From the NCBI GenBank assembly GCA_026874595.1, contig CM049313.1, positions 19,919,508-19,983,507 of the forward strand: a stretch of 64,000 nt of DNA. The letters are read 5' to 3'. Positions 11,328-22,890 of this stretch are shown one piece after another. A program made the position numbers and the translations under genes. Source of the DNA: Sipunculus nudus. Taxonomy: Eukaryota; Annelida; Sipuncula; Golfingiida; Sipunculidae. The stretch's first letter is position 1; every line of letters starts with the position of its first letter. The notes under the pieces were generated by a model that saw nothing but the letters and a program-made list of their open reading frames with translations, was not told the DNA's origin and did no database searches.

Positions 11328-12579
11328 AAGTTTATAATGCTTGGTCATCCAAGTCACTTAAGCAAACGCTTGAAAGTACGGGGCTGGTTTGTCAAGGATG
11401 GGACATTACCCGGAAAACCCATACCTGACAAACTGTAGGTTGTTTATGAAGACGCACGACCTGCCATATCCCATAATATCAGTACCAAACATGGTGTCAA
11501 GGAAGTTTAGAACGTTGATGGAGATTCAAGGTCGGGACAGTCTCTGGTGTTCCCGGGTCCGGGGATTGTTTAAAGCCCATTTTGTGAACCATTTAAAGAG
11601 AACACTGATCGAGTATGAAGGGGGGAGGCGTCCCAAAGCCAATACAATAACCATTACATGCATGTTGTATTGGTCAATTATCATTTTTTCTCTAACTTTA
11701 TATTCTCTTCGCTTGTTTCGTTTTTTATCCATCTAAGATGAAGTGAAAACATTCATCAATTCCCATGTAGTCTTGGCGCAAGCACTTTCCTTGAAATCCA
11801 CCGCAATATTTTATACCTTCGCAAATGCTAGGTTGACGAATGGAAGAATATTCACTGAGAGAAAGGGAAGCTTTAGCCAGGGATTGATTGGTACCCTGCG
11901 CTGTTATTTTAAACATCAGCGGGAAACTAACAAATGTGATTTTGTAGCCCGCTAGAGGAAACCTTACATATAAAGTATATAACGCTGTACCCTTTGCAAT
12001 GTTCAATCAATTATTAATTATTAATCCTACTTAAAATAGCATTGATATGATATAAGGTTTGAATTGCCGTGCTGTATATATGAGTAAATGAAGTAGATAT
12101 ATGATACTTTTAATGTAGACTAGCTGGTGTTGTTACTCTAGACACAAGCTTTCGGGGGTACAGCATTATAGCTAGATATATGCTCATTTCACAGATTAGT
12201 GGCAAGATGTCGCTACAAAATAGACTAGTTACTAATCAAATGGTTTTAAGTTGTTTACAGTAAAATGACATTAGGTTGGCTATTGTTTATATAATAGTTA
12301 ATTACGCTTTTCCTTTTTAATGCTCTTAGTGCGAACAGTTTTGCTGTGTTTTTGGACAAAATAATCGTGAATAAACAGGTGAACAGGGATGGTGGAACGG
12401 ACTATTTTTTTAGACGTATACATTCTAAGGAATGCAAGCCTCTGCCCAAAACGTTTGCATTCACACATTAGGCCCATATTATCAGGTTGATTCGTACATA
12501 AGTGATTATACGTTATTCTTTGATTATTCCTTGATAACGTTGGGGTCATGTGTAGGTTCCACACGGAAATAAAACTGAT
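11325..12579. other. unrecognised interval
   Basis: Two overlapping frames of 90-115 codons occur at 11.4-12.0 kb on opposite strands, both beginning at non-ATG codons and without recognisable domains. I read them as chance. The rest is AT-rich and featureless. Confidence 0.3.
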
Positions 12580-12722
12580 TTGAGCCAGTTCCCGAGATGC
12601 ACTGCAAATTTCATGGGGTTTCGTTCAGGATTGCGTGAGTTCACTGAGTTATGTTATGAACAAACACACAATCATACAAACCCACACACGGGGATAAACG
12701 CACAGCCTTCTGGGAGAGGCAA
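12580..12722 (-). repeat. CTCCGCC-family interspersed repeat, copy E1
   Basis: Read on the minus strand: a head related to GCCTCCGCCAGGAG (here GCCTCTCCCAGAAG), then TGTGTTTGTTCATAAC and a GCATCTCGGGAACTGG phrase. These match E3 (38220) and E4 (63681) in order. Truncated after the GGGAA phrase. Confidence 0.6.
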
Positions 12723-12934
12723 AAAAAAAGTAATATATGAATTTAATAAGCGCAATAATAGTATAGTAAGTGGCTTAACAAGTATTTATTTCATGTTTGA
12801 GATTTATTTCCCTGCTGATTAGTTGCACGGATGTTACTGTCCCAACGTCGATCTGACACAATCACAATTAAATATAAACATATTTATTTTACATGGATTA
12901 TACAAATAGTTATCATAACTGATCGAGGCACTCT

Positions 12935-13130
12935 CCATAGCTCAGGTGATGGCGTTTCGTATAGTGACTAGAGGTGGAGGAAACCGGAGAAAACCACCGG
13001 CATTGGACGAGCAACTACAACCCACTCTCATAGCCACGCCGGGGATCGAACCAGCGGAGAGAGCCTTGCCTTTTACCCCTCGATTTTCCAGGCCCCTAAT
13101 TATAACCCCCTACACGCTTCCGCTAAAATA
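12935..13130 (-). mobile_element. tRNA-derived SINE-like element
   Basis: On the minus strand GCGTGTAGGGGGTTATAATT is followed by the B box TGGTTCGATCCCC, then by GGTGGTTTTCTCCGGTTTCC, a phrase I recognise from SINE/LINE-derived repeats of many marine invertebrates. The 61-codon plus-strand frame here is its translation. Confidence 0.5.
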
Positions 13131-14949
13131 ATTTGAAGACCATGAGATGACGATAGATGCCCGTGTCATCATTGCCAAACATGCTGCCAGTGTTGGAATT
13201 ATTATATGAACACTATTAGTATTATAATCATACTTTCTACACATTGTTTTAATTAACAGGTCATTGCTGACCCGTAGAGTAAAAAAGCAGGGTACTTAAC
13301 CCAATTTGTTCCTCACGGCTAGTGAATTTAATATGCGTAAGTAGATTTAAAGATACAATGATCAATTTCCGTTCCCCGATGTCGAACTTGACACAGAGGT
13401 CCGTTTCTTTTTTTAGCATTTGATAATTCATTTGCATAAAGTCTGCGATTAGTGTAGAGACGCCAATTAAAGACACAAAAAAAAAGGACACGCCCTGCAC
13501 AATCATTTTAATTTTAATATTTTTAGATAATAATTAAAGATTGTCTAATTGAAGATTTTATCCTATTGCCTACTGAGTCGGGTTGTCACGGCTAGTGCCG
13601 AACATGCAGTCTGACACACGGTTTCCATGTGTTAAAACAAACAAAAGTTTATGTGGCCTGGAAGGTGCTTTCAGTTTCAAACTCGGGTATTTTTATAACA
13701 ACCGTATTCTTTTAATTGAAGCCGGTCAACCTGTCATATTTTGACGTAACACTCGGCAGAAGTCAGCGAACTGGCTCGACTTATACCGCGCAATTTTCCT
13801 CAATATTAACACTGCCGAACCGACCAACACGCCGATCAGTCCGTATGAGAACATGGAAATTCCCTTCCACATTACAGTTTTTTTTAGATATATTTAGGAC
13901 GGAAAGCGACGGTGTGAATAGTGAATAAATACGATGTGGACGATTCCATCGTATTAACGTGGTACTGTTCTAGTAGTCTAAGATATGATCTCTTTTGAAA
14001 ATTCTGGGGATACTTTTAGGTACTCATTAAGGGAAAAAATTCCTGTCGCCAGCCAATATTTATAGGCTTTGGAAACCCTGACATAATTTCACGCCATTAA
14101 AATCATCAGGCGAGGTGGGAAAAGAAAGGTGACCGTTAGTACTGACAAAGCGAATGGCTCTTTCCTTCGTTTCCTCATAAGGGAGCCCTCAAAAATTCAC
14201 TGGGGCCCTCATTATACGGTTGGGGGCGCTCATTACGTCAAATACAGTATATATTAATGTGTGTGTGTGGGGGGGGGGGGGGTGATTGTGTGGATGCGTG
14301 TTTGTGCGCACGCAAAGAGAGACAGACAGAAAATCAGACAGAAATAGAAACATCAGACAGACATGCAGAAGCTCACATTTCCTATAACGAACTGTCCAAA
14401 GCCAAGTTGGTTGAGGTCATATGATAAATGTCGGTGTATATGTGAAGGGAACCCGGAATCTTTTATCAGGTGGCGTATAACTTAGACTAGGCATAACATT
14501 ATAATGATATCAGCTGGACCATCGGTCAATTAATGTGTCGCCATATTATCGGAGATATTGCGGGATTGACACGACCCAGCCTCCCAAAGGGACTACTTGG
14601 AACGCTGGGAGCATTTTCCCCTTATCGCAGTCTGCTATAAAGTAAGTAAGAAACACATATATTATTTTGCCTGTTTGACATTGGAAAATTAGTTACGCTC
14701 CAGCAATATAAGTGTGTGGTACACATTATACAGCCGTGAGTAAGAGATGGATACTGATTCTGTTAAATGATAAAGGGAAATTTATCTGTTTCGCAATACC
14801 TATGCCAGTAAACTCAAGGGTCATATCTGCTGGACGTTAAAACGGTTTTGCCATATGATATTAACCGTTAATATTATCACTGGGTTTGTCATCTGTTCAT
14901 TTTTTTCATATATAACATAACAGGTGCATTACTGGTTTTAAAAGATGTA
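13131..14949. other. unrecognised interval with a (GT)n-(G)n tract
   Basis: A GT run passing into about 14 G lies at 14260-14282. A weak exon-like segment (14514-14641) has a CAG before it, a GTAAGT after it and one open frame of 42 codons, but its upstream tract is pyrimidine-poor. Nothing else is recognised. Confidence 0.3.
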
Positions 14950-15149
14950 ACGGAACTATGCGTTCATTCCCGATCTTATGTGTTTGTTTGTGTGTGTTTG
15001 TTCATAACATCACGCTAATTCAGATCATTTTGGGAATGGACCAATGAAGAATCGATCAGATTTTGGTGTGGATCCAACAAATGATCCGGATCCAGGAACA
15101 TCATCAAGGAATATTCACACAGGTATAGTCACTTGTGCACGAATGCACA
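14950..15149 (+). repeat. CTCCGCC-family interspersed repeat, copy E2
   Basis: Lacks the head but contains TTTGTTCATAAC, GGGAATGGACCAATGAAGAA, TTTTGGTGTGGATCC and GTCACTTGTGCACGAATG, in the same order as E3 and E4. Confidence 0.6.
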
Positions 15150-16374
15150 TGAGAATATGGGCCAAATAAGGGAACGGCAGAGGCTTGCATTAGAATGCAG
15201 ATTTCTTTTTTCGTATAAATCCCATTTACCAGTGGGCGCTGTCTGATTTTGTAACTGCACATGTCATTTCTTTACAACAATGTGTCTATAACCCCATTCT
15301 CGGCAGTGTCCCTTGTCAGGTTATTATGGGTGTTTCCTGTTTCTGGATAATACAGGGTTCTCGCAGAACCATAGTTAGCAGCAGATTACGGCAAATGAAT
15401 CAGGTTTAAAGATATCAGCGCTTCTCGCAGTCCGGCAGAGATATCTGGCAGTTTTCCTCGTCTCTAATTTGATATAATGAGTGTCTGGGACTAGCCTAAT
15501 CATGTACAGCTAAATACGGGATTTCTAGACAACCACAGCGTTAACTGAGGGATGTATATCATACCTTGGTGTGTAAGTCGGAACTGAATTTACCACTGAT
15601 TGGCCTGTGACTACAGGATTTGACGGATGAACGGTTCAAACTATTCCAAAGTGAACGAGAGGGGACGCCATAGACAGCTGTAAGTGGTCCAGGCGCTAAA
15701 AGCGGACATGGCGATGTAGGCTTGTTCAGATCATTTGAGAACTCGTCTGCATGTATTCTTTCAAACTTTTTGGGTTATGATTACTATCTTCATCTGATAA
15801 GGAAGGGAAAGAACTAAAACTTTTGAAAGGTTGCGTTTGGCGGTTACTTTTAACCAGAGTAAACTATCTGAAAGGGAACCTATCAAAATTTGTATTAAAC
15901 AAGCATACGTGAGCGCTAAAATTATGAAACTGCTCGGAATTGAATAAAGTCTTGTTTTCTGACAATTTACATCAGATAATAATGGTTAAAATCCATGTCC
16001 GCGTACATGCCTATATGTGTGAACCAGCAGAGAGGTATAGTAGTAAGCACGACCTGGCATCCCCCCCCCCCGACATCCCTTTCCACAGAAAATTTACCCT
16101 GACCCTATGCGTAGATATCGCACCTATTTTAATTTACACATTTAATACGCGCATAAAAGCAACGTTTCCGAAAGCGCGATAGCGAAAGCAAATACGAAGG
16201 CGAAAGTGCATATGAGTCGAAAACCGTTCTCTGGGTGCGTTTTCAAATAAGCAATGCGACACGCGATTTCTATTCTATCTGCACAATCACATTAGAGAAA
16301 TTTAGGTTTCATTTGGTCAATTTTGTATAACTTACCAATGTGAGTATTATAGAATTAACCGGCTTTTTTTGGTC
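15150..16374. other. unrecognised interval
   Basis: Moderate G+C, no convincing gene or repeat. It includes a C11 tract at 16061-16071. Confidence 0.3.
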
Positions 16375-16660
16375 TAAAAGTAGAGCATAGGACTCAGAAC
16401 CTTGGGCTACTGTGTTCAAATATCAGTCGAAGAGTGGTGAGAATTTCACGGTCGGCCCCCATCCAGGGTGAGGGCTCTGCAGGCTTAATGGGAAGGATTC
16501 GCCCACAGCCGTGATTCACTCACAAACAGGTGTTTTTGGGAGGTTCCTCGGTGTTATGACCCAGCAATTTGAATGCTTACACCCCAAGGACCTGCATGTG
16601 CTGTAGACACAGGGCCTGGGTAACATCAGGATATAAAATCAATGACAGGAAGCCAGTTCT
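16375..16660 (+). mobile_element. probable tRNA-derived SINE
   Basis: TCTAAAAGTAGAGCATAGGA resembles a tRNA D-arm/A box, and TGTGTTCAAATATC about 30 bases on resembles a B box. About 230 bases of non-tRNA body with CAGGGTGAGGGCTCTGCAGG and TTGGGAGGTTCCTCGG phrases follow. No second copy lies in the window, so the limits are uncertain. Confidence 0.4.
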
Positions 16661-19600
16661 ACCGCCCTGTCACGTAGTCCCAAACCGAAAATTGAACTCT
16701 GCAGGTGTATATACTTAAGTTAAGAATTAGACAAGTCAGCATTAAAAATGGAGGCGGTTACCTTCACCATAATATCTAAAAGAAAGAGTATTCAACAATT
16801 GAAGACATGTTCGAATCCATATTTATCTAAACAGAACGAAAATTTCGCTTCACGTATTTTTGTCACTTTCCCTCTACATCTCGCATTTATATTGTCGCAC
16901 GTTTCTTGTCATTTGCTAATCACATTGCTGCCCGGAGAGATTTAGAAAATCGTGCTTGCCTTCAAGTTAGCTCTGGCTCACGGGCATATGGAAACGCAGG
17001 TCAATATGTTGATGGACACATGAGCAATATTTGACACACACACACACACTCGAACATAGTTTATAACTTACTCCTTTTACGGCTGTTGTATATTTGATGT
17101 TTCCTCCGACAAGAAATCAGTATTTGTGGAAAATTATAATATGTGAACAATGACAGAAGGAGAACTGTGGCGTCAATTTATCTTCAAGGGGGGGGGGGGG
17201 GGGTTAAGTGTGTGTGTGGGGGGGGGGGGGGTAACTCGGAGTCGGAGGGTAATCTGACTATTTTTATAAACACACACAAAAACATATACATATGTGTTAA
17301 ATATATATTTATACATGTATATTTATATATATATAATATATATATACCTTTTATTGTTTTTATGACACATTTCAAATATATTTAAATTAAATATAAGGGT
17401 TTATAAAACAGAGTGTACATGTGTTATGTTTCCCATTAAGGTTACTTCTAAACCAGGTTAAGACACATAATATTTTATAGTAAACTCAGAAATGGAACCA
17501 AAGTATGTAATTATAATTATTTATATATTTGATTTCTAATATATAAATATTATTCTCTGAATACCGGGGGGGGGGGGTCATTACAGTGACCATCCCTTCT
17601 TGCAAAAAAAAATGGGGGGGGGGGGGTATATATCTCCACCCCCATCCCCTGTACTGACGCCCCCGGAGGCAAACGTGAATTGTCAAGTACATTGTGCTTT
17701 TGTGATTGGGATCCTTGTAACCTAGACTTTGCATATAATTCAACCTCGTGCCCTTTAAAAAAACATAGGGATGCGGCTTAGAATAACTATCGCTGTCAAA
17801 ACTGAATGTTACTTGACAAGGAGAAAGAGGGCCAGAGAGAGCTTTCGTCCGCCAACGCAACTACCTGGAACTGCGGAAATTTAACTGCTCCACAAAGTAA
17901 TAACCATTTGTTCTTGGTTCGTGACCCACTTTTCCACAAAACTCACTGAGAACTCAAAGATAAATGGTCAAAAAGAAAATGGTGTGGAAAAAATAACCAA
18001 ACAGAAAGACAGTTGTGCATTAGCCGAGGTCACATCGAGATATGCCCTTCGATTTAATCGATTCATTTTCTTCGATTTAATCGATCGATTTTATTTCTTA
18101 AGCTACGAGAAATTTTGGAAATATTGTGTGGACAAACACTGATGAACTCATAACCTCAGTCAACTTGACACCATTCCTTGAAACCATAGGACACCGAAAA
18201 CCTTAAGACATATCGCATTAGTACAGCGTTATATGACAGGTATACTGCGTGCCGTCACGAGACCCCCGGGAGACAACGGCACCATACAAGTGTTAACACG
18301 CCTCCATATTCACTCCAGGGATAGCACATCCCACTTACGACTTACAGCGTAAGGGCTGTTAACACAGACCCGCGAGGGCTGGTACAGCCCGGTTTATGAA
18401 GGCCCATTAATAAATCCCAGAACGGTACACATTACAAAGATTCTAGCCAAGAGCAATTAACATCCACACTTTTGGAAAATACGACGTAGGCAAATTACTC
18501 ATGGTATACGTGATATTCTTTTTGGGGAACTCACCTTGTTCCGAACATTTTCTTAGAAACGACGCGTCCCTAATATAAAAATTGCACAGTCACATGTTTA
18601 TTTGTAAGGAGTTTGTCCCATTAATATCTTAACAAGTTATGTTCAATGGAATATGAATATATCATCCATCTTTTGTATAAGTATAATTTTTTTCTGGTTG
18701 TATAAAACGACGACACAATGGACTTGCACTGTTGCAAAAAGACTTACGATCAACAGAGCCTTCTATGTTCATATAAAAAAATAATGTTTGGGGATCCATT
18801 GTGATGACCATAATATTTTTTTTATTATGAAAAGAGGTTTACCAGCGGAATACAAATCATTAATAAAACTACCAGATTAGAGAATAATAAAACATTGTAA
18901 TTTACTTAATTTCTTGAGAGGTAGTAGTTTCCGTAAGCCATTTAAAATGGTAAATTCTTATCTTATAATGACGGTGAAAGTATTTTTTCCGGAACTTCTG
19001 TTCCCTTTGTTAATTAAGTGTGAATGTGTATATTGTATTAGGTATAATTATTTAAAGTCTATCAAATACTCGCGTTTATTTTCTTACGGATATAAAAAGT
19101 ACGCAATTAAATCTGGATTTCACGAAATATAAACTGCACACAGGTTGAATTTTTTAACTGCATTTAATTTGCCTCAAACTCCTAAAAAAAAAACCTTTAC
19201 TTACCAATAGTGTTTATATTACTATGTCTTTACTGAAATACAGAATTAAAATATACTGAAAGTTGTATGCCTGTTGTTCTAGTTACGAAAAATGTACGAT
19301 TTTCTGGTTTCGTTTCCTATCAGATGCATATCTGCCCAACTACATTTATGCCAGACCGGTGACAGTTCATGTGTGGTACCATATATCCTTCTGGAAGATG
19401 CAAGAGGTAATGAAAATAATATCTGACGCAGGATTAATTTCCCTGATTCTACGCTTTTTTGTTGTGAATAGAAAATAAGCTTATATCTGTATATTTTATT
19501 TGGATTTTTATGTATGTAGGGGGCATTCAGCTACGAGGGATTTTTTTTCGTTGAGGTGTGCAGACGTTCTGTAAAAAGAAAAAATCTCTACAACGTCTTA

Positions 19601-20198
19601 CAAAACCCATGCTAATAAGGACAGATGTTTGAGTTAATTTTTATTTTAAGATTTTTTGTTGTTGGCGGTAACATCTCTATTTTTAATGCATTTTTAATGC
19701 TTTTTTTATATATTAGTAGGTACTATGTTCATCTACAGAATTCCATTCCGGTTTATGACTTCTGTAACAGAGGATGACCTCGGCGTCAACCAGGCTCGGT
19801 GTACCACTACTACGGGTCCTTGGCGTGCGACTTCCCTAGTGCTAGGCCATAACACAGAGGAACCCCCAAAAGGCGCTGTCGTTTGTGAATGAAACGCGAC
19901 TGTCTCCCCATTACGCCTGCAGAGAGCTCACTCTGGGCAGGGCCAGACATTTGAAATCTCACCGCCTTGACTTAACCTGTGGCTATCGTATCACTAAATC
20001 TACCCTTCTTGAATAACATCCCAGTCGTTGACATACAAAAGCATTAGGCCACTGTTCATCTCAGTATTTTGTAACATGTCGTAATGATTGAACTAACACT
20101 TGAAGCAAAGCAGCGTACTTCCACCTCGTTCGACCGGAAAATCTCCGTCAAAAAGACATCAGAAAAAGCAAGCGACAGCTACAACTTTATGAAAGATG
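16661..20198. other. unrecognised AT-rich interval with G tracts
   Basis: G runs occur at 17188-17203, 17218-17231, 17565-17578 and 17614-17627, with TA-rich DNA between. The 124-codon minus-strand frame at 17.5-17.9 kb crosses two of them (poly-Pro) and is not convincing. TTCGATTTAATCGAT is tandemly duplicated near 18050. The patches 18150-18430 and 19740-20000 are GC-richer but have no recognisable product. Confidence 0.3.
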
Positions 20199-20378
20199 GT
20201 TCCAGGGGGTCCGCACCCCCCCCCTTTTCTCATCAGAAGTAACTTTTTTTGAGGGCTTCAGACAAAATGTTGGGGTCTGTACCCCCCCTCCCTTTTCCAG
20301 ACCTCGGGACCTTTTTTAAGGGTTTTAATTAGTCCTCCTTGGTTTGACCCCAAATTTCCTAAATCCTGGATCCGCCCC
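20199..20378 (-). mobile_element. GGATCC-ended MITE, copy G1
   Basis: On the minus strand it starts GGGGCGGATCCAGGATTTAG, then carries AAGGAGGACTAAT and TTTTGTCTGAAGCCCT, matching G3 at 44844-45041 in order, and ends in GGACCCCCTGGA. Short, non-coding, with terminal inverted repeats. Confidence 0.7.
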
Positions 20379-21356
20379 GGCAACTGGCGAGTCTTCATTA
20401 TGAGCTCTTCGGGCTTCTCCCCTAAAGGTTGCATTTCTAGAATAGTGGAAATAGCATCCTTAACACTGGTACACAAGAAGGATTCCAGAGCTCATTCAGC
20501 CTAAAATACCGCCAAATTTCTTTCCTAGTGTTTTCAGCAAGGTAATCATGACATCAAGTCACATTCAGAACTACCCATCCTTCAACTATCTAATCACAGG
20601 CAGACGGTATGGATTTTGACTTGATCACAATACATCTGTTCTCCGCCCCATCTTATCTCAAACATTAATCCCCCTTTGGGTCAAAGGTGGAGTTAGAAAA
20701 ATAAGGGCCATGGTCCTGGGTTCCAGAGGAACATTAAACAATGTCTGTCGTAATGGCCTCTGCATTAAGCAGGGATTCACAGGAATAAAGGTAAATTTGC
20801 TTACTTGATTTCGGTTGGTTAAGTTAGTGTTCTCGTTTTCGCTCATAAATGCATCTGTAACGCTGGGTTACTAAGACCACTGTTGTTTTCTATCTGCACC
20901 GACAATTGACAAATCTAGTAATGACCTATACCTGTGCGTCACCTTACACCGCGTCTGGCTCTAAAGCATGACAAGTTAATTAAGCCTCATCCGTAGGAAG
21001 GTAGGCTTATAGGAGGTAATGAGTTTATTTCTATACCCATATTTAGGGAAACTAGTTTATGTGTGGCCTTTTCATGCCCCCCTGGATGCTAAACCATTTT
21101 GCCCCGCCATTTGCTTTTTCCGCCAGATCTCCAATATGGCTGATCTAAAAACTGAAATGAGCTGCAAAATCAGTACTATGTCACAAATGTGCAGCTGATA
21201 GTTATTTGTGACCTTGACCTTATTCTAAAGGCTGTACACTCGACAGTAGATGCTTCATTATCGCCCACTTCTGTCCCTGTTGGCGCAAGGCATCTCTTGC
21301 GATCGCCCGGTCAATGTATACATGTAGTTCATGCCTGTCCATGCTCTGTCCATGTT
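20379..21356. other. unrecognised interval
   Basis: One minus-strand ATG (20846-20844) runs 14 open codons to an ATCAA/GTAAGC donor (exon end 20805). It is the kind of start-exon signal expected by chance at this density. Nothing else is recognised. Confidence 0.3.
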
Positions 21357-21658
21357 AGGCCAAAAAAGGTATGGATCTAAGGAACTTGTTTTCGGAAATC
21401 AATGCGGGCGGGAGGTATTTTATTTTTGACATTTTTTTGTATGTTTCGATAAAAATGTCTTTTGATCAGAGAAAAGCATGAAAATTACAGGGTGTTTTTG
21501 CTAAATAGGTAAAAGCACTACACGACAAAGGAAATCGTATCAAAATTGCACTATTTTATCTTTTTGAAAGATGAAAACCAAAATAAAAATGTTTGATGCG
21601 GGGTGTTAAATTTGATACGGGCAGTGCCTGAGAACCATACCTTTTATTTTTTTGGCCT
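21357..21658 (+). mobile_element. Harbinger-like MITE, copy M1
   Basis: Begins AGGCCAAAAAAGGTATGG and ends CCATACCTTTTA...TTTTTTGGCCT, terminal inverted repeats of about 20 bases. The interior matches M2 (31803-32124): TTTGTATGTTTCGATAAAAA, AAAAGCACTA, AACAAAGGAAA, AAAATTG. There is no transposase. Assignment to the Harbinger type rests on the GGCC-type end and the 3-base TAA/TTA flanks seen best in M2. Confidence 0.7.
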
Positions 21659-21805
21659 TTGATGTCAGACCCCACACGCTGAACGCTTACACTCCTCTGC
21701 AGCTCTAATATACTGCAGTTGCCATAAACACCTTTTGTTTTAACCACTGTGTTGTATAGCAAGGTTTTCTGGGTGACACCAGCAGGTGAATACAGAGCAA
21801 GAAAT

Positions 21806-21952
21806 TGCAATCAGACCATCAAGAGCGTGGCATCAACTCCAAATTTTAAACACGCGACCCTCGCTCTCGTTGGTCTCGTTTTGGCACTGGGCCTGTTTTA
21901 AACAAACAGATATCTGTGACGACTGCAGAGTATAACATCTGCGTGAAGAGGG
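21806..21952. mobile_element. rearranged SINE (family S) pieces
   Basis: A plus-strand tail (TTGCAATCAGACCATCAAGA to GTTTTGGCACTGG, 21806-21893) faces a minus-strand head (TTCACGCAGATGTTATACTC, 21952-21912). This is the same tail-to-tail arrangement as at 5.84-6.22 kb, with most of the middle lost. Confidence 0.55.
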
Positions 21953-22609
21953 TACCAGGCTGTCTGAAAGGGGAGAGCGAGCCTTTCAGAAGTACACGTT
22001 TTAAGCGATGATATTGTCCATGGATCCCAGAGTTGGGTGCACAAATGGCTGTCATCTCTGGGAAACAGTTCATTCGCTTCTATTTTTAAGCTGTTGTTTA
22101 AGGAGACCACCTACAGTGCAAGTGATGGTTTTGACAAATATGGTTAATAATAATTTTCTGATCACTTGTGAGTTAAGTTCAAGCTGAAATTAGTCCAGAA
22201 CTTGAAGGAAAGCAGGCAGCTGCTCTTTACTCTCTTTACTGCTCAGTTTCAGTTTCTGCCACTACCTTTCATCTTGTAACCTTGCCTTAACTGAAGAATG
22301 TACTTTCCAGTTTTTCTTTCAGACTATCAGATTAAGCTTCATTAATTACAAGGGGCTGCAGATAAGCTATTTTTCTATATCCATATGTCGTTAAAAACGT
22401 TTAAAGAGTATACCTAGTCAGGTCCCCCGAGTGGAAATAATCGATTTCATTTTATATAATTTTTAAAATTTGTCTCTGTTTTCTGTCATTTTCTGTGCGC
22501 TTAATCTCCAATATAACATATTTTCAAAAGCTGACATTTTGGCTAAATAGTATTCCTGGGTCACAGATTTGTACCTGATATTATTAAGATATTTGCACGT
22601 TATTCTAAG
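21953..22609. other. unrecognised interval
   Basis: AT-rich. I see nothing in it. Confidence 0.3.
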
Positions 22610-22730
22610 GTCCTCTATACTCCATAGCCGATTCCTGTTATCGCTTAGTTGCGGGCATCGGGGGGGGGGGGGGGAGGCGGTGGTGTTCTTCTAATGATCG
22701 CTTGGCGATTGCATACATCTAGTCTTACTA
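22610..22730 (+). repeat. short interspersed repeat, copy 1
   Basis: CTCCATAGCCGATTCC...GTTGCGGGCATCGG...TGATCGCTTGGCG matches 58765-58835 base for base at most positions. This copy has acquired a G15 tract (22660-22674) at a point where the other has none. Confidence 0.6.
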
Positions 22731-22789
22731 TTTTATCTTATGCGCTGCCGGGGTTCCCTTACAAAATGTTTTGACATGATCAACATTTC

Positions 22790-22890
22790 TGATCTGGTTA
22801 TTGTTCCCAGCAGGTAGAAATGTGGAGTCGGGGCTTGAACCGATCACGTATAGCCCTATAAAGACCCGTACCAGCTCCCTCACCAACGAC
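22790..22890 (-). mobile_element. tRNA-like fragment (SINE candidate)
   Basis: On the minus strand TTGGTGAGGGAGCTGG is followed 30 bases later by ATCGGTTCAAGCCCC, a good B-box match. The stems do not form a full cloverleaf, so a SINE head is more likely than a tRNA gene. Confidence 0.35.

Noticed and set aside
10908-11428. Three overlapping frames of 90-101 codons on both strands
   Set aside because: Low-complexity translations of TA, GA and pyrimidine repeats.
16329-16378. Minus-strand exon with good acceptor and GTAAGT donor
   Set aside because: The acceptor tract is the head of a SINE read backwards, so the signal is coincidental.
17486-17860. 124-codon minus-strand frame
   Set aside because: Crosses two poly-G tracts (Pro runs), has no domain, and the true coding signal is no better than its neighbours.
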